A stretch of DNA of 64,000 nt from Streptomyces sp. Isolate_45 (GCF_024721315.2 NZ_JANFAK020000019.1:1-64000), one strand, 5' to 3'. Positions 1-11,276 are shown, counted from the first letter of the stretch. The notes: generated by a model not told the origin, from the letters alone. Made by a program: numbers and translations.

Positions 1-907
1 CCGCGCCGGTGTCGCCCGTCCTGCGGCGCGCGGCGCGGCCCGGCTCCGACACCACCGGGGTCAGCTGGGTCGCCGCGTCGGCGAACGAGGCCGCCGCGAC
101 CGGGGTCCAGCCGGCCGAGACGGCCGCCCGCACGCCCGCCAGCAGCGCCGCCGTGACGGGCACCAGGGCCAACCCGGCCAGCAACCCCTCCGCGGGCACC
201 AGTCCGTTCCACAACCCCGAGCAGCGCAGGCACTCGCGGGCGTGCCGGGCTATTCGCTTGCGCCACAGCGCCGAGGGGCGCCCGTCCCAGCCGGCCGTCA
301 TCGCGCGCAGCCCGTCGCACGGGGGCTGCGCCTCCAGTGCCCGCTCCACGACCCGGGCGGCCTCCAGCTGCGCCTTCATCCGCTGCACCCGGACGGCGGT
401 GTGCTGCGGCGTCAGCTCCAGCGCCGAGGCGACGTCGGCCCGCGTCACCTCCCCGGCGCACTCCAGCCACCACAGGGACAGCAGCGCCCGGTCGTCGGGC
501 TCCAGCCAGCGCGTCGCCCGGGCGGTCTCGCGACGCTGACCCGACAGGTGGAGGCGTACGACGGTCAGGTCGGCGAAGTCGGCGCCCGGGTCGGCGACGT
601 CACCGGCCTCCTCCAGTCCGCTCTCGCCGGGGCCGTTGCTGCGGGCCTGCCAGTGGGCCCGGATCCGGTTCATCGTGATGGCGACGAGCCAGGAGCGGAA
701 GCTCTCGTCCGACCGCAGGGCGCCCAGCCCGTCGAGCGCGCGCAGCATGGTGTCCTGCACCACGTCGTCCACGTCGCAGGACCCGTTCAGGGCCCGACCG
801 ACGATGTTGTAGACGAGCGGCAGGTGGGCGCTGACGAGCTCGTCCTGCGCGCGGGGATCGCCCGCGCGGGCCGCTGCCACCAGTGCTGCCGTGTGCTGTG
901 TGCTCAT
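1..907 (-). CDS. ECF sigma factor with C-terminal zinc-finger/membrane extension (3' end outside window)
   Basis: The protein directs RNA polymerase to a dedicated promoter set. From ATG 907 the first ~70 residues form sigma region 2 (the stretch around DDVVQDTMLRAL and SFRSWLVAITMNRIR). Region 4 follows at about residues 120-165 (LLSLWWLECAGEVTRADVAS and its helix-turn-helix). After that an HxxxCxxC motif (RHARECLRCS) resembles the zinc-binding anti-sigma (ZAS) fold, followed by a hydrophobic segment (LLAGLALVPVTAALLAGV). The frame is still open at base 1, so more C-terminal sequence lies outside. ECF sigma factors carrying a ZAS finger, membrane helices and extracytoplasmic domains in one chain are known in actinobacteria (ECF52/53-like groups); assignment to one of them is inference. 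An ECF-type promoter lies upstream, so autoregulation is plausible. Confidence 0.85.
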   Translation of the reverse strand, partial: MSTQHTAALVAAARAGDPRAQDELVSAHLPLVYNIVGRALNGSCDVDDVVQDTMLRALDGLGALRSDESFRSWLVAITMNRIRAHWQARSNGPGESGLEEAGDVADPGADFADLTVVRLHLSGQRRETARATRWLEPDDRALLSLWWLECAGEVTRADVASALELTPQHTAVRVQRMKAQLEAARVVERALEAQPPCDGLRAMTAGWDGRPSALWRKRIARHARECLRCSGLWNGLVPAEGLLAGLALVPVTAALLAGVRAAVSAGWTPVAAASFADAATQLTPVVSEPGRAARRRTGDTGA

Positions 908-975
908 GTGAAAGTCCCTGTCCGTACCGGCGGTCGATGATGCCCAATAACTGGGAGACCGTCGAGAGGGGCCCC

Positions 976-1002
976 GATAACACTTATCCGGAAGAAGTTT
1001 CC
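976..1002 (-). promoter_or_regulatory. Candidate ECF-type promoter of the sigma factor gene
   Basis: On the minus strand GGAAAC (997-1002) resembles the AAC-type -35 box of ECF promoters. It is followed after 16 nt by TTATC, preceded by GTG, in the -10 position. It lies about 70 nt upstream of the sigma start codon. The -10 match to the usual CGTC/CGTT is poor, so this is tentative. Confidence 0.35.
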
Positions 1003-1020
1003 GGCGCCACTTCCGCGACC

Positions 1021-1043
1021 CCCGCCGGGGCGTCCCCGGCGGG
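1021..1043 (-). terminator. Hairpin downstream of the IclR gene
   Basis: A perfect 10-bp stem (1021-1030 with 1034-1043) with a CGT loop starts about 10 nt after the IclR stop codon. It has no T-tract, as is common in high-GC actinobacteria. Confidence 0.5.
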
Positions 1044-1053
1044 CCTGGGCCGG

Positions 1054-1893
1054 TCACAGCAGGGGTGTCAACGCCTCCGCGGCGGCCCGCAGGGCCGGGG
1101 CGTACGCCTCGATCTCCTCGCGGGAGACCAGGAACGTGACGGTCGTCACCGAGACACCGCCGACCGGGCGACCGTCGGCGTCGAGTACGGCCGCGCCGAT
1201 GCAGCGGATCGTCGGCTCGTTCTCCTCGTCGTCCACGGCGAAGCCGCGTTCCTGCACCGCCTCCAGTTCGGCGGCGAGGGCCCGCGCGGTCGTCAGCGTA
1301 CGGGGCGTGCGCGCGGGCAGCCCGGTGGCGTCGAGCAGCTCCCGCAGCTCCTCCGGGGGGAGGTGGGCGAGGACGGCCTTGCCGATCGCCGTGGTGTGCA
1401 GCGGCACCCGCATGCCGATCCGGGAGGCGGTGCGGAAGGGCTGGCCGCTCTCCAGTTTGTGGATGTAGGTGATGGTCTCGCCGCTGTGCAGGGCCAGGTG
1501 CACCGTCTGGCCCGTCTCCCGCCGCAGCTCGTCCAGGATCTGCTGGACGCTCGCCGGCTCCCCGCCGCCAACCATGGCGGACAGCCCGCGCAGCCGCGGG
1601 CCCACCCCGTAGCGGCCGTCGCCGTCGGAGCGTACGAAGCCCTGCTCCACCAGCGCCGCCAGGATGCGGAAGGTGCTCGACTTCGGGACCGCCGCCGCCG
1701 TCATGACGTCCGTCAGCCGGTGCGGACCGCCGGGCGCCGCGACGGCCTCCAGGATCCGCAGCGACTTCTCCAACGCGGACCCGGCCGCCGACGTCCGGCC
1801 ACCGGACCGGGGGGAGGGGCCGCTCGGGTCGCCGGGGCCGGCGGGCCCGCCCTCGTGTGCCGGGTCCGCCGACGGTGCTCGCTCCGTTGACAC
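1054..1893 (-). CDS. IclR-family transcriptional regulator of the KDG/KDPG genes
   Basis: A 279-residue IclR-type regulator. An N-terminal winged helix-turn-helix (about residues 40-95; SLRILEAVAAPGGPHRLTDV then STFRILAALVEQGFV) is followed by the effector-binding domain (about 110-270). GTG 1893 is chosen because GGGAG lies 5 nt upstream; an in-frame ATG at 1926 has no such site and would cover the putative operator region. The gene is divergent from a KDPG aldolase and a sugar-acid kinase, so it probably represses them in response to a 2-keto-3-deoxy sugar acid. A GTTCC-N7-GGAAC palindrome in the shared intergenic region is the likely binding site. The exact ligand cannot be read from the sequence. 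Confidence 0.85.
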   Translation of the reverse strand: MSTERAPSADPAHEGGPAGPGDPSGPSPRSGGRTSAAGSALEKSLRILEAVAAPGGPHRLTDVMTAAAVPKSSTFRILAALVEQGFVRSDGDGRYGVGPRLRGLSAMVGGGEPASVQQILDELRRETGQTVHLALHSGETITYIHKLESGQPFRTASRIGMRVPLHTTAIGKAVLAHLPPEELRELLDATGLPARTPRTLTTARALAAELEAVQERGFAVDDEENEPTIRCIGAAVLDADGRPVGGVSVTTVTFLVSREEIEAYAPALRAAAEALTPLL

Positions 1894-1929
1894 GCGGGCT
1901 CCCTGGGTGTGTAAGGTCTGGACCACTGA

Positions 1930-1966
1930 GTTCCATTACACGATATGCAGTTCCGCTACGTGGAAC
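1930..1966. promoter_or_regulatory. Putative IclR operator
   Basis: GTTCC-N7-GGAAC at 1950-1966 is a perfect inverted repeat 15 nt before the aldolase start. A third GTTCC copy lies exactly 20 bp upstream at 1930-1934. Position in the divergent promoter region and spacing of two helical turns suit an IclR-family dimer pair. Confidence 0.5.
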
Positions 1967-1981
1967 AAATCGGGGGGTCCG

Positions 1982-2617
1982 ATGTCCTGCCATCCGTACG
2001 CGGTGATGGCCGCCCAGCGCCTGCTGCCGGTACTGCGCGACCCCGGCCCGGACGAGGCCGTCCGACGCACCGGCGCCCTGCTCGCCGCGGGATGCCGCGC
2101 GGTCGAGCTGACGACATCCACCCCCGGCTGGGCCGCGGCCGTCGCCCGTACCGCCCCGCTCGGCGACGCGCACGGCCGCCCCGCCCTCATCGGCGTCGGC
2201 ACCGTCACCACCGCCGCCCAGGCGGAGGAGGCCCTCGCCGCGGGCGCCGGTTTCCTGGTCTCCCCCTACCCGGCCCCCGAGGTGCGCGAGTTCGCCGCAC
2301 GACACGACGCCGTGTTCGTCGAGGGCGGCTTCACCCCCGGCGAGATCGCCGCCGCCGCCCGCCACGCGGGAGCGGCGAAGGTCTTCCCGGCGCACGTGGG
2401 CGGCCCCGGGTTCATCCGCTCCCTCAAGGCCGTCCTCCCCGACGCACTGCTCGTCCCGACCGGTGGCATCCGGCCGGGCGAGGTCCGGGAGTGGCTCGCC
2501 GCCGGAGCGAGCGCAGTCGGCATCGGCAACGGCCTGCCCGACGACCCGGACGAACTGGCGGCCGTCTTCGCGGAACTGGCCGGACCGTGCTGCGCCGACT
2601 GCTCCCCGGAGCGCTGA
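1982..2617 (+). CDS. eda: 2-keto-3-deoxy-6-phosphogluconate (KDPG/KDG) aldolase
   Basis: A 211-residue class I aldolase that cleaves KDPG (or a related 2-keto-3-deoxy acid phosphate) to pyruvate and glyceraldehyde 3-phosphate. The length is normal for the family. The proton-transfer Glu is E42 in VELTTSTPG. The GVGTVTT loop (71-77) and EGGFTPGEI follow. The Schiff-base lysine is K133 in AAKVFPAHVGGPG, and the phosphate site is PTGGI. The gene is followed 2 nt later by a PfkB kinase, so the pair forms the lower half of a 2-keto-3-deoxygluconate route. The start at 1982 leaves the family N-terminus intact and has a G-rich stretch just upstream. Confidence 0.93.
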   Translation: MSCHPYAVMAAQRLLPVLRDPGPDEAVRRTGALLAAGCRAVELTTSTPGWAAAVARTAPLGDAHGRPALIGVGTVTTAAQAEEALAAGAGFLVSPYPAPEVREFAARHDAVFVEGGFTPGEIAAAARHAGAAKVFPAHVGGPGFIRSLKAVLPDALLVPTGGIRPGEVREWLAAGASAVGIGNGLPDDPDELAAVFAELAGPCCADCSPER

Positions 2618-2619
2618 CC

Positions 2620-3615
2620 GTGCCCCCCTCCCCGCACTACGACGTCCTCGTCCTCGGCGAGGTCCTGGTCGAGATCCACACCGACACCGCCCCGCGCGAG
2701 GCCGTCGACGGCACCCCGGCCCGCATCTCCTACTCCGGCGACGCGCTCAACGCCGCGGCCGCGGCGGCGGCCGCCGGAGCGCGCACCGCCCTGCTCGCCG
2801 TCGTCGGCGACGACGACCTCAGCGTCCCGCTGCTGCGCCGCGCCATCGAACTCGGAGTGGACGTCTCCCACGTCCGCCGGGCCCCACGGCCCAACGGCGC
2901 CTACCTTCTCTGCGCCGACACCGAGGGCGAGCGTGAGTTCGTCTACTGGCGCACCGCGGGCGCCGGCTCCACCCTCGCCCCGGCCCACGTCGACGGCTGG
3001 CGCACCCTGCTGACCGGTACCCGCTCCCTCATCACCAGCGGGATCACCGGAGCCCTCTCCCCGACCGCCCGCGAAGCCGTGCTGGACGCCGCCCGCACCG
3101 TCCACGCGGCCGGCGGGCACCTCACGTACGACCCCAACTACCGCGCCCGGCTCACCGGACGGGACGAGGCCCGGGAGCTGTTGGCCCGGATCGCCCCTCT
3201 GACGGGGCTGCTCAAGACGTCCTGCCCGGGGGACGCCCTCGCCCTGGTGGACACCGACGACCCGGCCACCGCGGCCGCCCGCTGCCGCGCCCTGGGTGCC
3301 CGTACCGTCGCCGTTACGGCGGGCGCGGGCCGGCTGCTCCTGGACGACGGCGGCGGGCCGACCCACCACCCCGTCCCCGTCAACCCGGATCCCGTCGACG
3401 CGACCGGTGCCGGGGACTGCTTCACCGGCACCACCACCGCCCGCCTCGCCCTCGGCGACACCCTCGCGGACGCGGTGGCCTACGGCACGGCCGCGGCCTC
3501 CCTGTCGGTGTCGGGCCGGGGCGGCACGGGCCACGTCCCGGCCTTCACCGAAACGGCGGCCCTGGCGGCGGCCCACCGGAGAGATCCGAAAGAGACGGCT
3601 CAGGGCATGTCGTGA
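2620..3615 (+). CDS. kdgK: PfkB-family sugar kinase, probable 2-keto-3-deoxygluconate kinase
   Basis: A 331-residue ribokinase-fold kinase. The N-terminal PfkB signature GDALNAAAAAAAAGART contacts the sugar. The C-terminal signature DATGAGDCFTG carries the anion hole and the catalytic Asp (about residue 265). GTG 2620 lies 2 nt after the aldolase stop, with GGAG 8 nt upstream inside the aldolase end, so the two genes are translationally linked. Pairing with a KDPG aldolase and an IclR regulator points to 2-keto-3-deoxygluconate as substrate; fructokinase or tagatose kinase activity cannot be excluded from sequence alone. Confidence 0.88.
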   Translation: MPPSPHYDVLVLGEVLVEIHTDTAPREAVDGTPARISYSGDALNAAAAAAAAGARTALLAVVGDDDLSVPLLRRAIELGVDVSHVRRAPRPNGAYLLCADTEGEREFVYWRTAGAGSTLAPAHVDGWRTLLTGTRSLITSGITGALSPTAREAVLDAARTVHAAGGHLTYDPNYRARLTGRDEARELLARIAPLTGLLKTSCPGDALALVDTDDPATAAARCRALGARTVAVTAGAGRLLLDDGGGPTHHPVPVNPDPVDATGAGDCFTGTTTARLALGDTLADAVAYGTAAASLSVSGRGGTGHVPAFTETAALAAAHRRDPKETAQGMS

Positions 3616-3735
3616 GAGTCTCGCCCGGCCCGCGGTCAGGACCGGTCGGGACGTGCGGCGGACCGTGAGGAAGGCGCCGTGGGCCGGTTGACCGTCCGTG
3701 GCGGCGAGTTCCCCGTACGGGCGGGCCACGTGGTG

Positions 3736-3777
3736 GGCGCCGCCGGGCCGGTGCGATTTTCGCGGCCCGGCGGCGCC
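3736..3777. terminator. Bidirectional terminator between kdgK and the chitinase
   Basis: A perfect 14-bp GC-rich stem pairs 3736-3749 with 3764-3777; the loop contains TTTT. It sits between two convergent genes and can serve both. Confidence 0.75.
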
Positions 3778-3834
3778 GGTAGGTGGGGCCCGGTCGGCTC
3801 GTGGACCCGGAGATCCGTCGGCCGGATCGAACCG

Positions 3835-5160
3835 TCAGCGGCCGCGCAGACCCCGGTCGACGGCCTTCGTCAGCTCGCCGTCGGCGGTGTCGCCGTCGAG
3901 GGACCAGAACATCGCGCCGCCCAGGCCCTCTTCGCGGACGTACTCGGCCTTCGCGCGCAGCACCTGCGGGTCGTCGTACGTCCACAGGGTGGTGCCGTCG
4001 AAGAGCCACGCGTGCCCGCCGCGCCGGTCACGGTGGACCTCGTAGGTCCCCGAATCCGCCAGCTTCTTCAGGGCCTTGTAGTCCTCGTACCCTGCCGCCC
4101 ACGTCGCCGGCGCCGGCCCCGTCGCGGGCTGCCCGATGCCGTCCCCGCCGCCGCGGACCCCGGTCCAGCCCTGACCGTAGAACGGCATGCCGACCACCAG
4201 TTTGTGCGCCGGCGCGCCCCGGTCCCGCCAGGCCCGGACCGTGCCGTCCACGCTGAAGTCCTTCCGCGCGTAAAGCGCCGACTGCTGGGCGGTGTTCTTC
4301 TCGCCCGACACGTGGAAGTCGTAGCCCTGGAGATTGACGAAGTCCAGGTCGCGCATGATCCGGCGGCAGTCGAAGCCCGCGTCGATCTTCGCGGGCGCCG
4401 TCGGGACGAAGGCCGTCAGCTCGTACTTCCGCTTCTGCGCGCGCCCGTAGGCGTCGAGCTGCGTACGGAACTCCTTGACCAGCTCGGTGAAGTTGCGCTT
4501 GTCCTCGGGCCGGAACTTCGTGCCGGCGTTGGCCTCGGACCCGGGCCACTCCCAGTCCAGGTCGATGCCGTCGAAGACCCCTGCCGCGGCCCCGGCCCCG
4601 CCCCGCGCGCCGTCCTGCGGCAGGTTCCCCTTGATGTACAGGTCAATGCAGGACCGCACGAAGGCCTTGCGGGAGGCCGGGGTGAGGGAGGCGTCCGAGA
4701 AGTGGGTCGACCAGCTCCAACCGCCGAGCGAGATGAGCACCTTGAGGTTCGGGTGCTTGGCCTTCAGCTCCTTGAGCTGGTTGAAGTTGCCGGCGAGGGG
4801 CTGCTCGGCGGTGTCGGCGACCCCGTCGACGGAGTTCGCGGCGTCCAGGGGGCGCGCGTAGTCCGCCCAGGCGTCCGCCTGGCCGGCCACGTTGCCGGTG
4901 AAGCACTTCCCCTCGGCGCTGACGTTGCCGAAGGCGTAGTTGATGTGCGTGAGCTTGCCGGCCGTGCCGTTCGCGTCGAGGTCCTGGACCTGGAAGTCAC
5001 GCCCGTAGACGCCCCATTGGGTGAAGTACCCGACCTTCTTGTACGTGCGACCGTGACCGGCGGCGTCGTCCGGCGCGCCGGTGGCGGCGGGCGCGAAGGC
5101 GGTCAGCAGGGAGAGGGAGCAGGCGGCGACGGCGAGTCTGCCGATCGTGCTGCGGCGCAT
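3835..5160 (-). CDS. Secreted GH18 chitinase
   Basis: A 441-residue extracellular endochitinase that cleaves beta-1,4-GlcNAc linkages by substrate-assisted catalysis. It has a Sec signal peptide (basic RRSTIGR, then a hydrophobic stretch ending about residue 29, APAATGAP). The SxGG motif is SLGGWSWS (144-151). The catalytic DxxDxDxE motif is DGIDLDWE with acid E204. The product motif WSLDGD lies near the C-terminus. No carbohydrate-binding module or linker is present, so this is a single-domain enzyme. AAAGGAAG precedes the ATG. A DasR-type element about 75 bp upstream suggests control by GlcNAc, as for other Streptomyces chitinases. The gene is monocistronic and convergent with kdgK. Confidence 0.95.
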   Translation of the reverse strand: MRRSTIGRLAVAACSLSLLTAFAPAATGAPDDAAGHGRTYKKVGYFTQWGVYGRDFQVQDLDANGTAGKLTHINYAFGNVSAEGKCFTGNVAGQADAWADYARPLDAANSVDGVADTAEQPLAGNFNQLKELKAKHPNLKVLISLGGWSWSTHFSDASLTPASRKAFVRSCIDLYIKGNLPQDGARGGAGAAAGVFDGIDLDWEWPGSEANAGTKFRPEDKRNFTELVKEFRTQLDAYGRAQKRKYELTAFVPTAPAKIDAGFDCRRIMRDLDFVNLQGYDFHVSGEKNTAQQSALYARKDFSVDGTVRAWRDRGAPAHKLVVGMPFYGQGWTGVRGGGDGIGQPATGPAPATWAAGYEDYKALKKLADSGTYEVHRDRRGGHAWLFDGTTLWTYDDPQVLRAKAEYVREEGLGGAMFWSLDGDTADGELTKAVDRGLRGR

Positions 5161-5234
5161 GGGCTTCCTTTGCGGATCCGGGGAGTGGTGCTCATGGGCC
5201 GTGCGTAACGCGTGCGCTGTGCAATCCGGAAACT

Positions 5235-5250
5235 ATTGGTCTGGACCATC
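5235..5250. promoter_or_regulatory. DasR-responsive element (dre)-like site
   Basis: TGGTCTGGACCA (5237-5248) matches the dre core TGGTCTAGACCA at 11 of 12 positions. It lies about 75 bp upstream of the chitinase start. DasR is the GntR-type GlcNAc regulator of Streptomyces, and such sites precede many chi genes. The same sequence family was also described as the chitinase promoter direct repeat. Confidence 0.7.
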
Positions 5251-5356
5251 TGGGTCAAGGGGGTGTCCACCTCGGATTACGCCCGTCGGGAGGTCCGTCC
5301 CAAATTCATCGTTCACGGCCCTGGGCACCTCATGAGCTCCTCGCTACCCTCCGCGC

Positions 5357-6436
5357 ATGATTTCCACGGTGGTCTGGGGCACGGGCAACGTAGGCCGCGC
5401 GGCGATCCGCGCCGTCGAGGCCCACCCGGCGCTCGAACTCACGGCAGTGATCGTCCACAACCCCGACAAGGTCGGCCGCGACGCGGGCGAACTCGCCGGA
5501 CTCGACAACCCGTTGGGGGTGGCGGCGACCGACGACGTCGAAGCGGTGCTCGCCGCCCGACCCGCCGCCGTCGTGTACGCGGCGTCCGGCGACGTCCGCC
5601 CCGACGACGCGCTCGCCGACCTGGTCCGCGCCGTGTCCGCCGGCGCGGCCGTCGTCAGCCCCGCCCTCTACCCGCTCTACGACCACCGCAACGCCCCGCC
5701 GGAGTTCCGCGACCCGCTGCTCGCCGCCGTCGAGGAGGGCGGAGGCTCCCTCTTCGCCTCCGGCGTCGACCCCGGCTGGGGGAACGACGTCCTGCCGCTG
5801 CTCCTCAGCGGCCTCGGCACCACCATCGACGTGATCCGCTGCCAGGAGATCTTCGACTACTCCACGTACGACCAACCGGACTCGGTCCGCTACCTGGTCG
5901 GCATGGGCCAACCGATGGACTTCGAGCCCATGATGCTCATGCCGTCGGTCCCCACCATGGTGTGGGGAGGGCAGGTCCGCATGATGGCCCGCGCCCTGGG
6001 CGTCGAACTCGACGAGATCCGCGAGACCTCGGACCGCCGGGCCCTCGACACCACCGTCACCACCCGCACCATGGGCGACTTCGAGGCGGGTACCCAGGGG
6101 GCCATCCGCTTCGAGGTGCAGGGCGTCGTCGAGGGCGAGCCCCGCATCGTCATCGAACACGTCACCCGCATCCACGCCTCCTGCGCCCCCGACTGGCCCA
6201 CCCCGCCCGACGGCGCCGGCGCCCACCGCGTGGTCATCGAAGGACGCCCCCGCATCGAGGTCACCATCGAGGCGACCGACGAGGGCGAGAACCGCTCGGC
6301 GGGCGGCAACGCCACCGCCGTCGGCCGGCTGGTCGGAGCCATCGACTGGCTCGTGGCCGCCGAACCCGGACTCTACGACGCGCTCGACATCCCGCTGCGT
6401 CCCGCAGTCGGCAAACTCGGAAGGAAGCAGCCGTGA
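5357..6436 (+). CDS. NAD(P)-dependent dehydrogenase of the dihydrodipicolinate reductase-like/2,4-diaminopentanoate dehydrogenase type
   Basis: A 359-residue protein with an N-terminal Rossmann fold (VVWGTGNVGRAAIRAVEAHP). Its layout matches the DapB-N-like 'NAD(P)H-dependent amine dehydrogenase' proteins common in mycobacteria and streptomycetes. The true substrate is unknown for most members. A -10-like TACCCT (5345-5350) lies 6 nt before the ATG and no Shine-Dalgarno sequence is visible, so a leaderless mRNA is likely. The stop overlaps the start of the next gene (GTGA), so the two are co-translated. The role of the pair is not evident. Confidence 0.7.
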   Translation: MISTVVWGTGNVGRAAIRAVEAHPALELTAVIVHNPDKVGRDAGELAGLDNPLGVAATDDVEAVLAARPAAVVYAASGDVRPDDALADLVRAVSAGAAVVSPALYPLYDHRNAPPEFRDPLLAAVEEGGGSLFASGVDPGWGNDVLPLLLSGLGTTIDVIRCQEIFDYSTYDQPDSVRYLVGMGQPMDFEPMMLMPSVPTMVWGGQVRMMARALGVELDEIRETSDRRALDTTVTTRTMGDFEAGTQGAIRFEVQGVVEGEPRIVIEHVTRIHASCAPDWPTPPDGAGAHRVVIEGRPRIEVTIEATDEGENRSAGGNATAVGRLVGAIDWLVAAEPGLYDALDIPLRPAVGKLGRKQP

Positions 6437-6912
6437 ACATCGACATTCCCGAGGGCCAGCACCCCATCGAGTACGTCTGGGGGGACATGGTCCCCGGCAT
6501 CGGCATGGCCGCCGCCAACTTCTCCCTCTCCGTGTACGCCCACACCACCCTGGGCCTGCGGGAGTTCGAGGCGGCTCGGCTGCGCATCGCGCAGATCAAC
6601 GGGTGCGTCTTCTGCCTCGACTGGCGCACCGACCGGGACGGGGAGAAGGTCGAGGAGGAGTTCGCCGACGCCGTCACCGAGTGGCGCACCACCAAGGCGT
6701 TCGACGACCGCACCCGGCTGGCCGCCGAGTACGCGGAGCGCTACGCCCTGGACCACCACAACCTCGACGAGGACTTCTGGGAGCGGATGACCGCGCACTA
6801 CAGCCAGTTGGAGATCGTCGAGCTGAGCATGAGCATCGGCTCCTGGCTCGCCTTCGGACGCCTCAACCACGTCCTGGGCCTCGACAGCGTCTGCATGCTG
6901 CCGGGCAGCTGA
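6433..6912 (+). CDS. Carboxymuconolactone decarboxylase (CMD)/AhpD-like protein
   Basis: A 159-residue protein of the CMD fold. The region LRIAQINGCVFCLDWRTD carries the CxxC motif (CVFC) of the AhpD-like branch. Members act as alkylhydroperoxidase-type reductases or gamma-carboxymuconolactone decarboxylases. GTG 6433 overlaps the upstream stop by 4 bp, and GGAAG lies about 7 nt upstream. With the dehydrogenase gene in front, a two-step redox function is possible, but the substrate is not visible. Confidence 0.8.
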   Translation: MNIDIPEGQHPIEYVWGDMVPGIGMAAANFSLSVYAHTTLGLREFEAARLRIAQINGCVFCLDWRTDRDGEKVEEEFADAVTEWRTTKAFDDRTRLAAEYAERYALDHHNLDEDFWERMTAHYSQLEIVELSMSIGSWLAFGRLNHVLGLDSVCMLPGS

Positions 6913-6939
6913 GACGGCACGGGGCGATCGACATGGTGC

Positions 6940-6968
6940 GGGGCCGGCCGGAGAGTCCGGTCGGCCCC
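6940..6968. terminator. Hairpin between the convergent CMD and cholesterol oxidase genes
   Basis: A 13-bp stem (6940-6952 with 6956-6968, one G-T pair) and a 3-nt loop lie between the two stop codons. Confidence 0.65.
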
Positions 6969-6986
6969 GTCGTCGTCGGGCCCCCG

Positions 6987-10162
<3,176 letters not shown>

Positions 10163-10217
10163 ACCCCCAAAACATGTGGATCTTCGGGCGGCGCCGTGTC
10201 ATGGTTGGTCTCGCCGA

Positions 10218-10294
10218 AGGGGTGTAGCTCAGATGGCCAGAGCAACGGTCTCCAAAACCGTAGGTCGCAGGTTCGACTCCTGCCGCCCCTGCCA
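10218..10294 (+). tRNA. tRNA-Trp (anticodon CCA)
   Basis: A complete cloverleaf. The acceptor stem AGGGGTG pairs with CGCCCCT. The D arm is GCTC...GAGC. The anticodon loop CTCCAAA gives CCA. The T arm is GCAGG TTCGACT CCTGC. The 3' CCA is encoded (10292-10294). Confidence 0.97.
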
Positions 10295-10321
10295 AGCGTG
10301 AACGACGCAGCAACAGGCAAC

Positions 10322-10362
10322 ACGAACGCCCGTGCGGGAGGTACTCCCGCACGGGCGTTCGT
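10322..10362 (+). terminator. Strong terminator after tRNA-Trp
   Basis: A perfect 19-bp stem (10322-10340 with 10344-10362) with a 3-nt loop begins 28 nt after the tRNA and is followed by TGTT. Confidence 0.85.
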
Positions 10363-10483
10363 TGTTGGCCGTTCCGTGCCCATCGGGCACCTTCCGGTCC
10401 CGGACCGCCATGACCGGGCACACGGGGCCGTTCGCGGTCGCACGCGCCGATAGCCTGGCCGCACACCGAACCGGGGGATCACC

Positions 10484-11269
10484 ATGAGCGACACCACCGC
10501 GCTGGGCGACCGCATGAAGCGGTACGAGGCCGCACACAGGACGGTCCTGCCGCGCTCCACCTACACGATCCTCCGCCTGGACGGGCGCGCCTTCCACACC
10601 TACCTGCGGGACGCCGACAAGCCGTTCGACATGGCGTTCGTGGCGGACATGGCCGCCGTCACCGAAGCACTGTGCGCGGAGGCGGCGGGTGCGGCGATCG
10701 CCTACACGCAGTCCGACGAGATCAGCCTGCTCCTCACCGACTTCGCGACACCCACCACCGAGCCGTGGTTCGGCGGGGTCGTGGCCAAGCAACTGTCCGT
10801 CTCGGCGTCCTTGGCCACGGCCGTTCTCAACGAGCGACGCCCGGGGCGTCGGGCGCTCTTCGACGCGCGCGTGTTCACCATGGCGGACCCGGTGGAGGTG
10901 GCGAACTACTTCCTGTGGCGCCAGCGGGACGCCGTCCGCAACAGCGTCGCCATGGCGGCGCAGGCCCACTTCCCGCACGAGCGCCTCCACCGGGTGTCCA
11001 CCGGCGAGATGAAGGGGCTCCTGCGGTCGGAGAGGGGCGTGCACTGGAACGACTACCCGGACGCCTGCAAGCGCGGCCAGGTCGCGACCAGGTCCACCGG
11101 CGAGCGGACCGTCGAGTACGTCGACAAACGCACCCGGGAAACGATGCGGACCACCGCGGTCCGTTCGTGGTGGGAGGTGTCGGGGGCCCCGCGGTTCACG
11201 GCCGAGCCCACGGGGTGGTTGGCCGGGATGATCCCCGACCTGCCGGCCCTGTCGGTGACGGGCCGGTAG
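10484..11269 (+). CDS. Bacterial Thg1-like protein (tRNA-His guanylyltransferase family)
   Basis: A 261-residue 3'-to-5' nucleotide polymerase of the Thg1 superfamily, which in bacteria repairs truncated tRNA 5' ends. The palm motif RLDGRAFH (31-38) supplies the first metal-binding Asp. TQSDEIS (75-81) supplies the second. FDARVFTMAD and YFLWRQRDAVRNSVAMAAQ follow. The eukaryotic HINNLYN motif, needed for G-1 addition, is replaced here by a VRNSVAM-type sequence, as in bacterial TLPs. It follows tRNA-Trp and its terminator and has its own -10-like TAGCCT (about 10450). GGGGGA precedes the ATG. Confidence 0.88.
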   Translation: MSDTTALGDRMKRYEAAHRTVLPRSTYTILRLDGRAFHTYLRDADKPFDMAFVADMAAVTEALCAEAAGAAIAYTQSDEISLLLTDFATPTTEPWFGGVVAKQLSVSASLATAVLNERRPGRRALFDARVFTMADPVEVANYFLWRQRDAVRNSVAMAAQAHFPHERLHRVSTGEMKGLLRSERGVHWNDYPDACKRGQVATRSTGERTVEYVDKRTRETMRTTAVRSWWEVSGAPRFTAEPTGWLAGMIPDLPALSVTGR

Positions 11270-11276
11270 AGGCTGA

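Noticed and set aside
10218..10294. tRNA-Trp as an attachment site for an integrated element
   Set aside because: No duplicated tRNA 3' end was seen downstream and no integrase gene is in the window.
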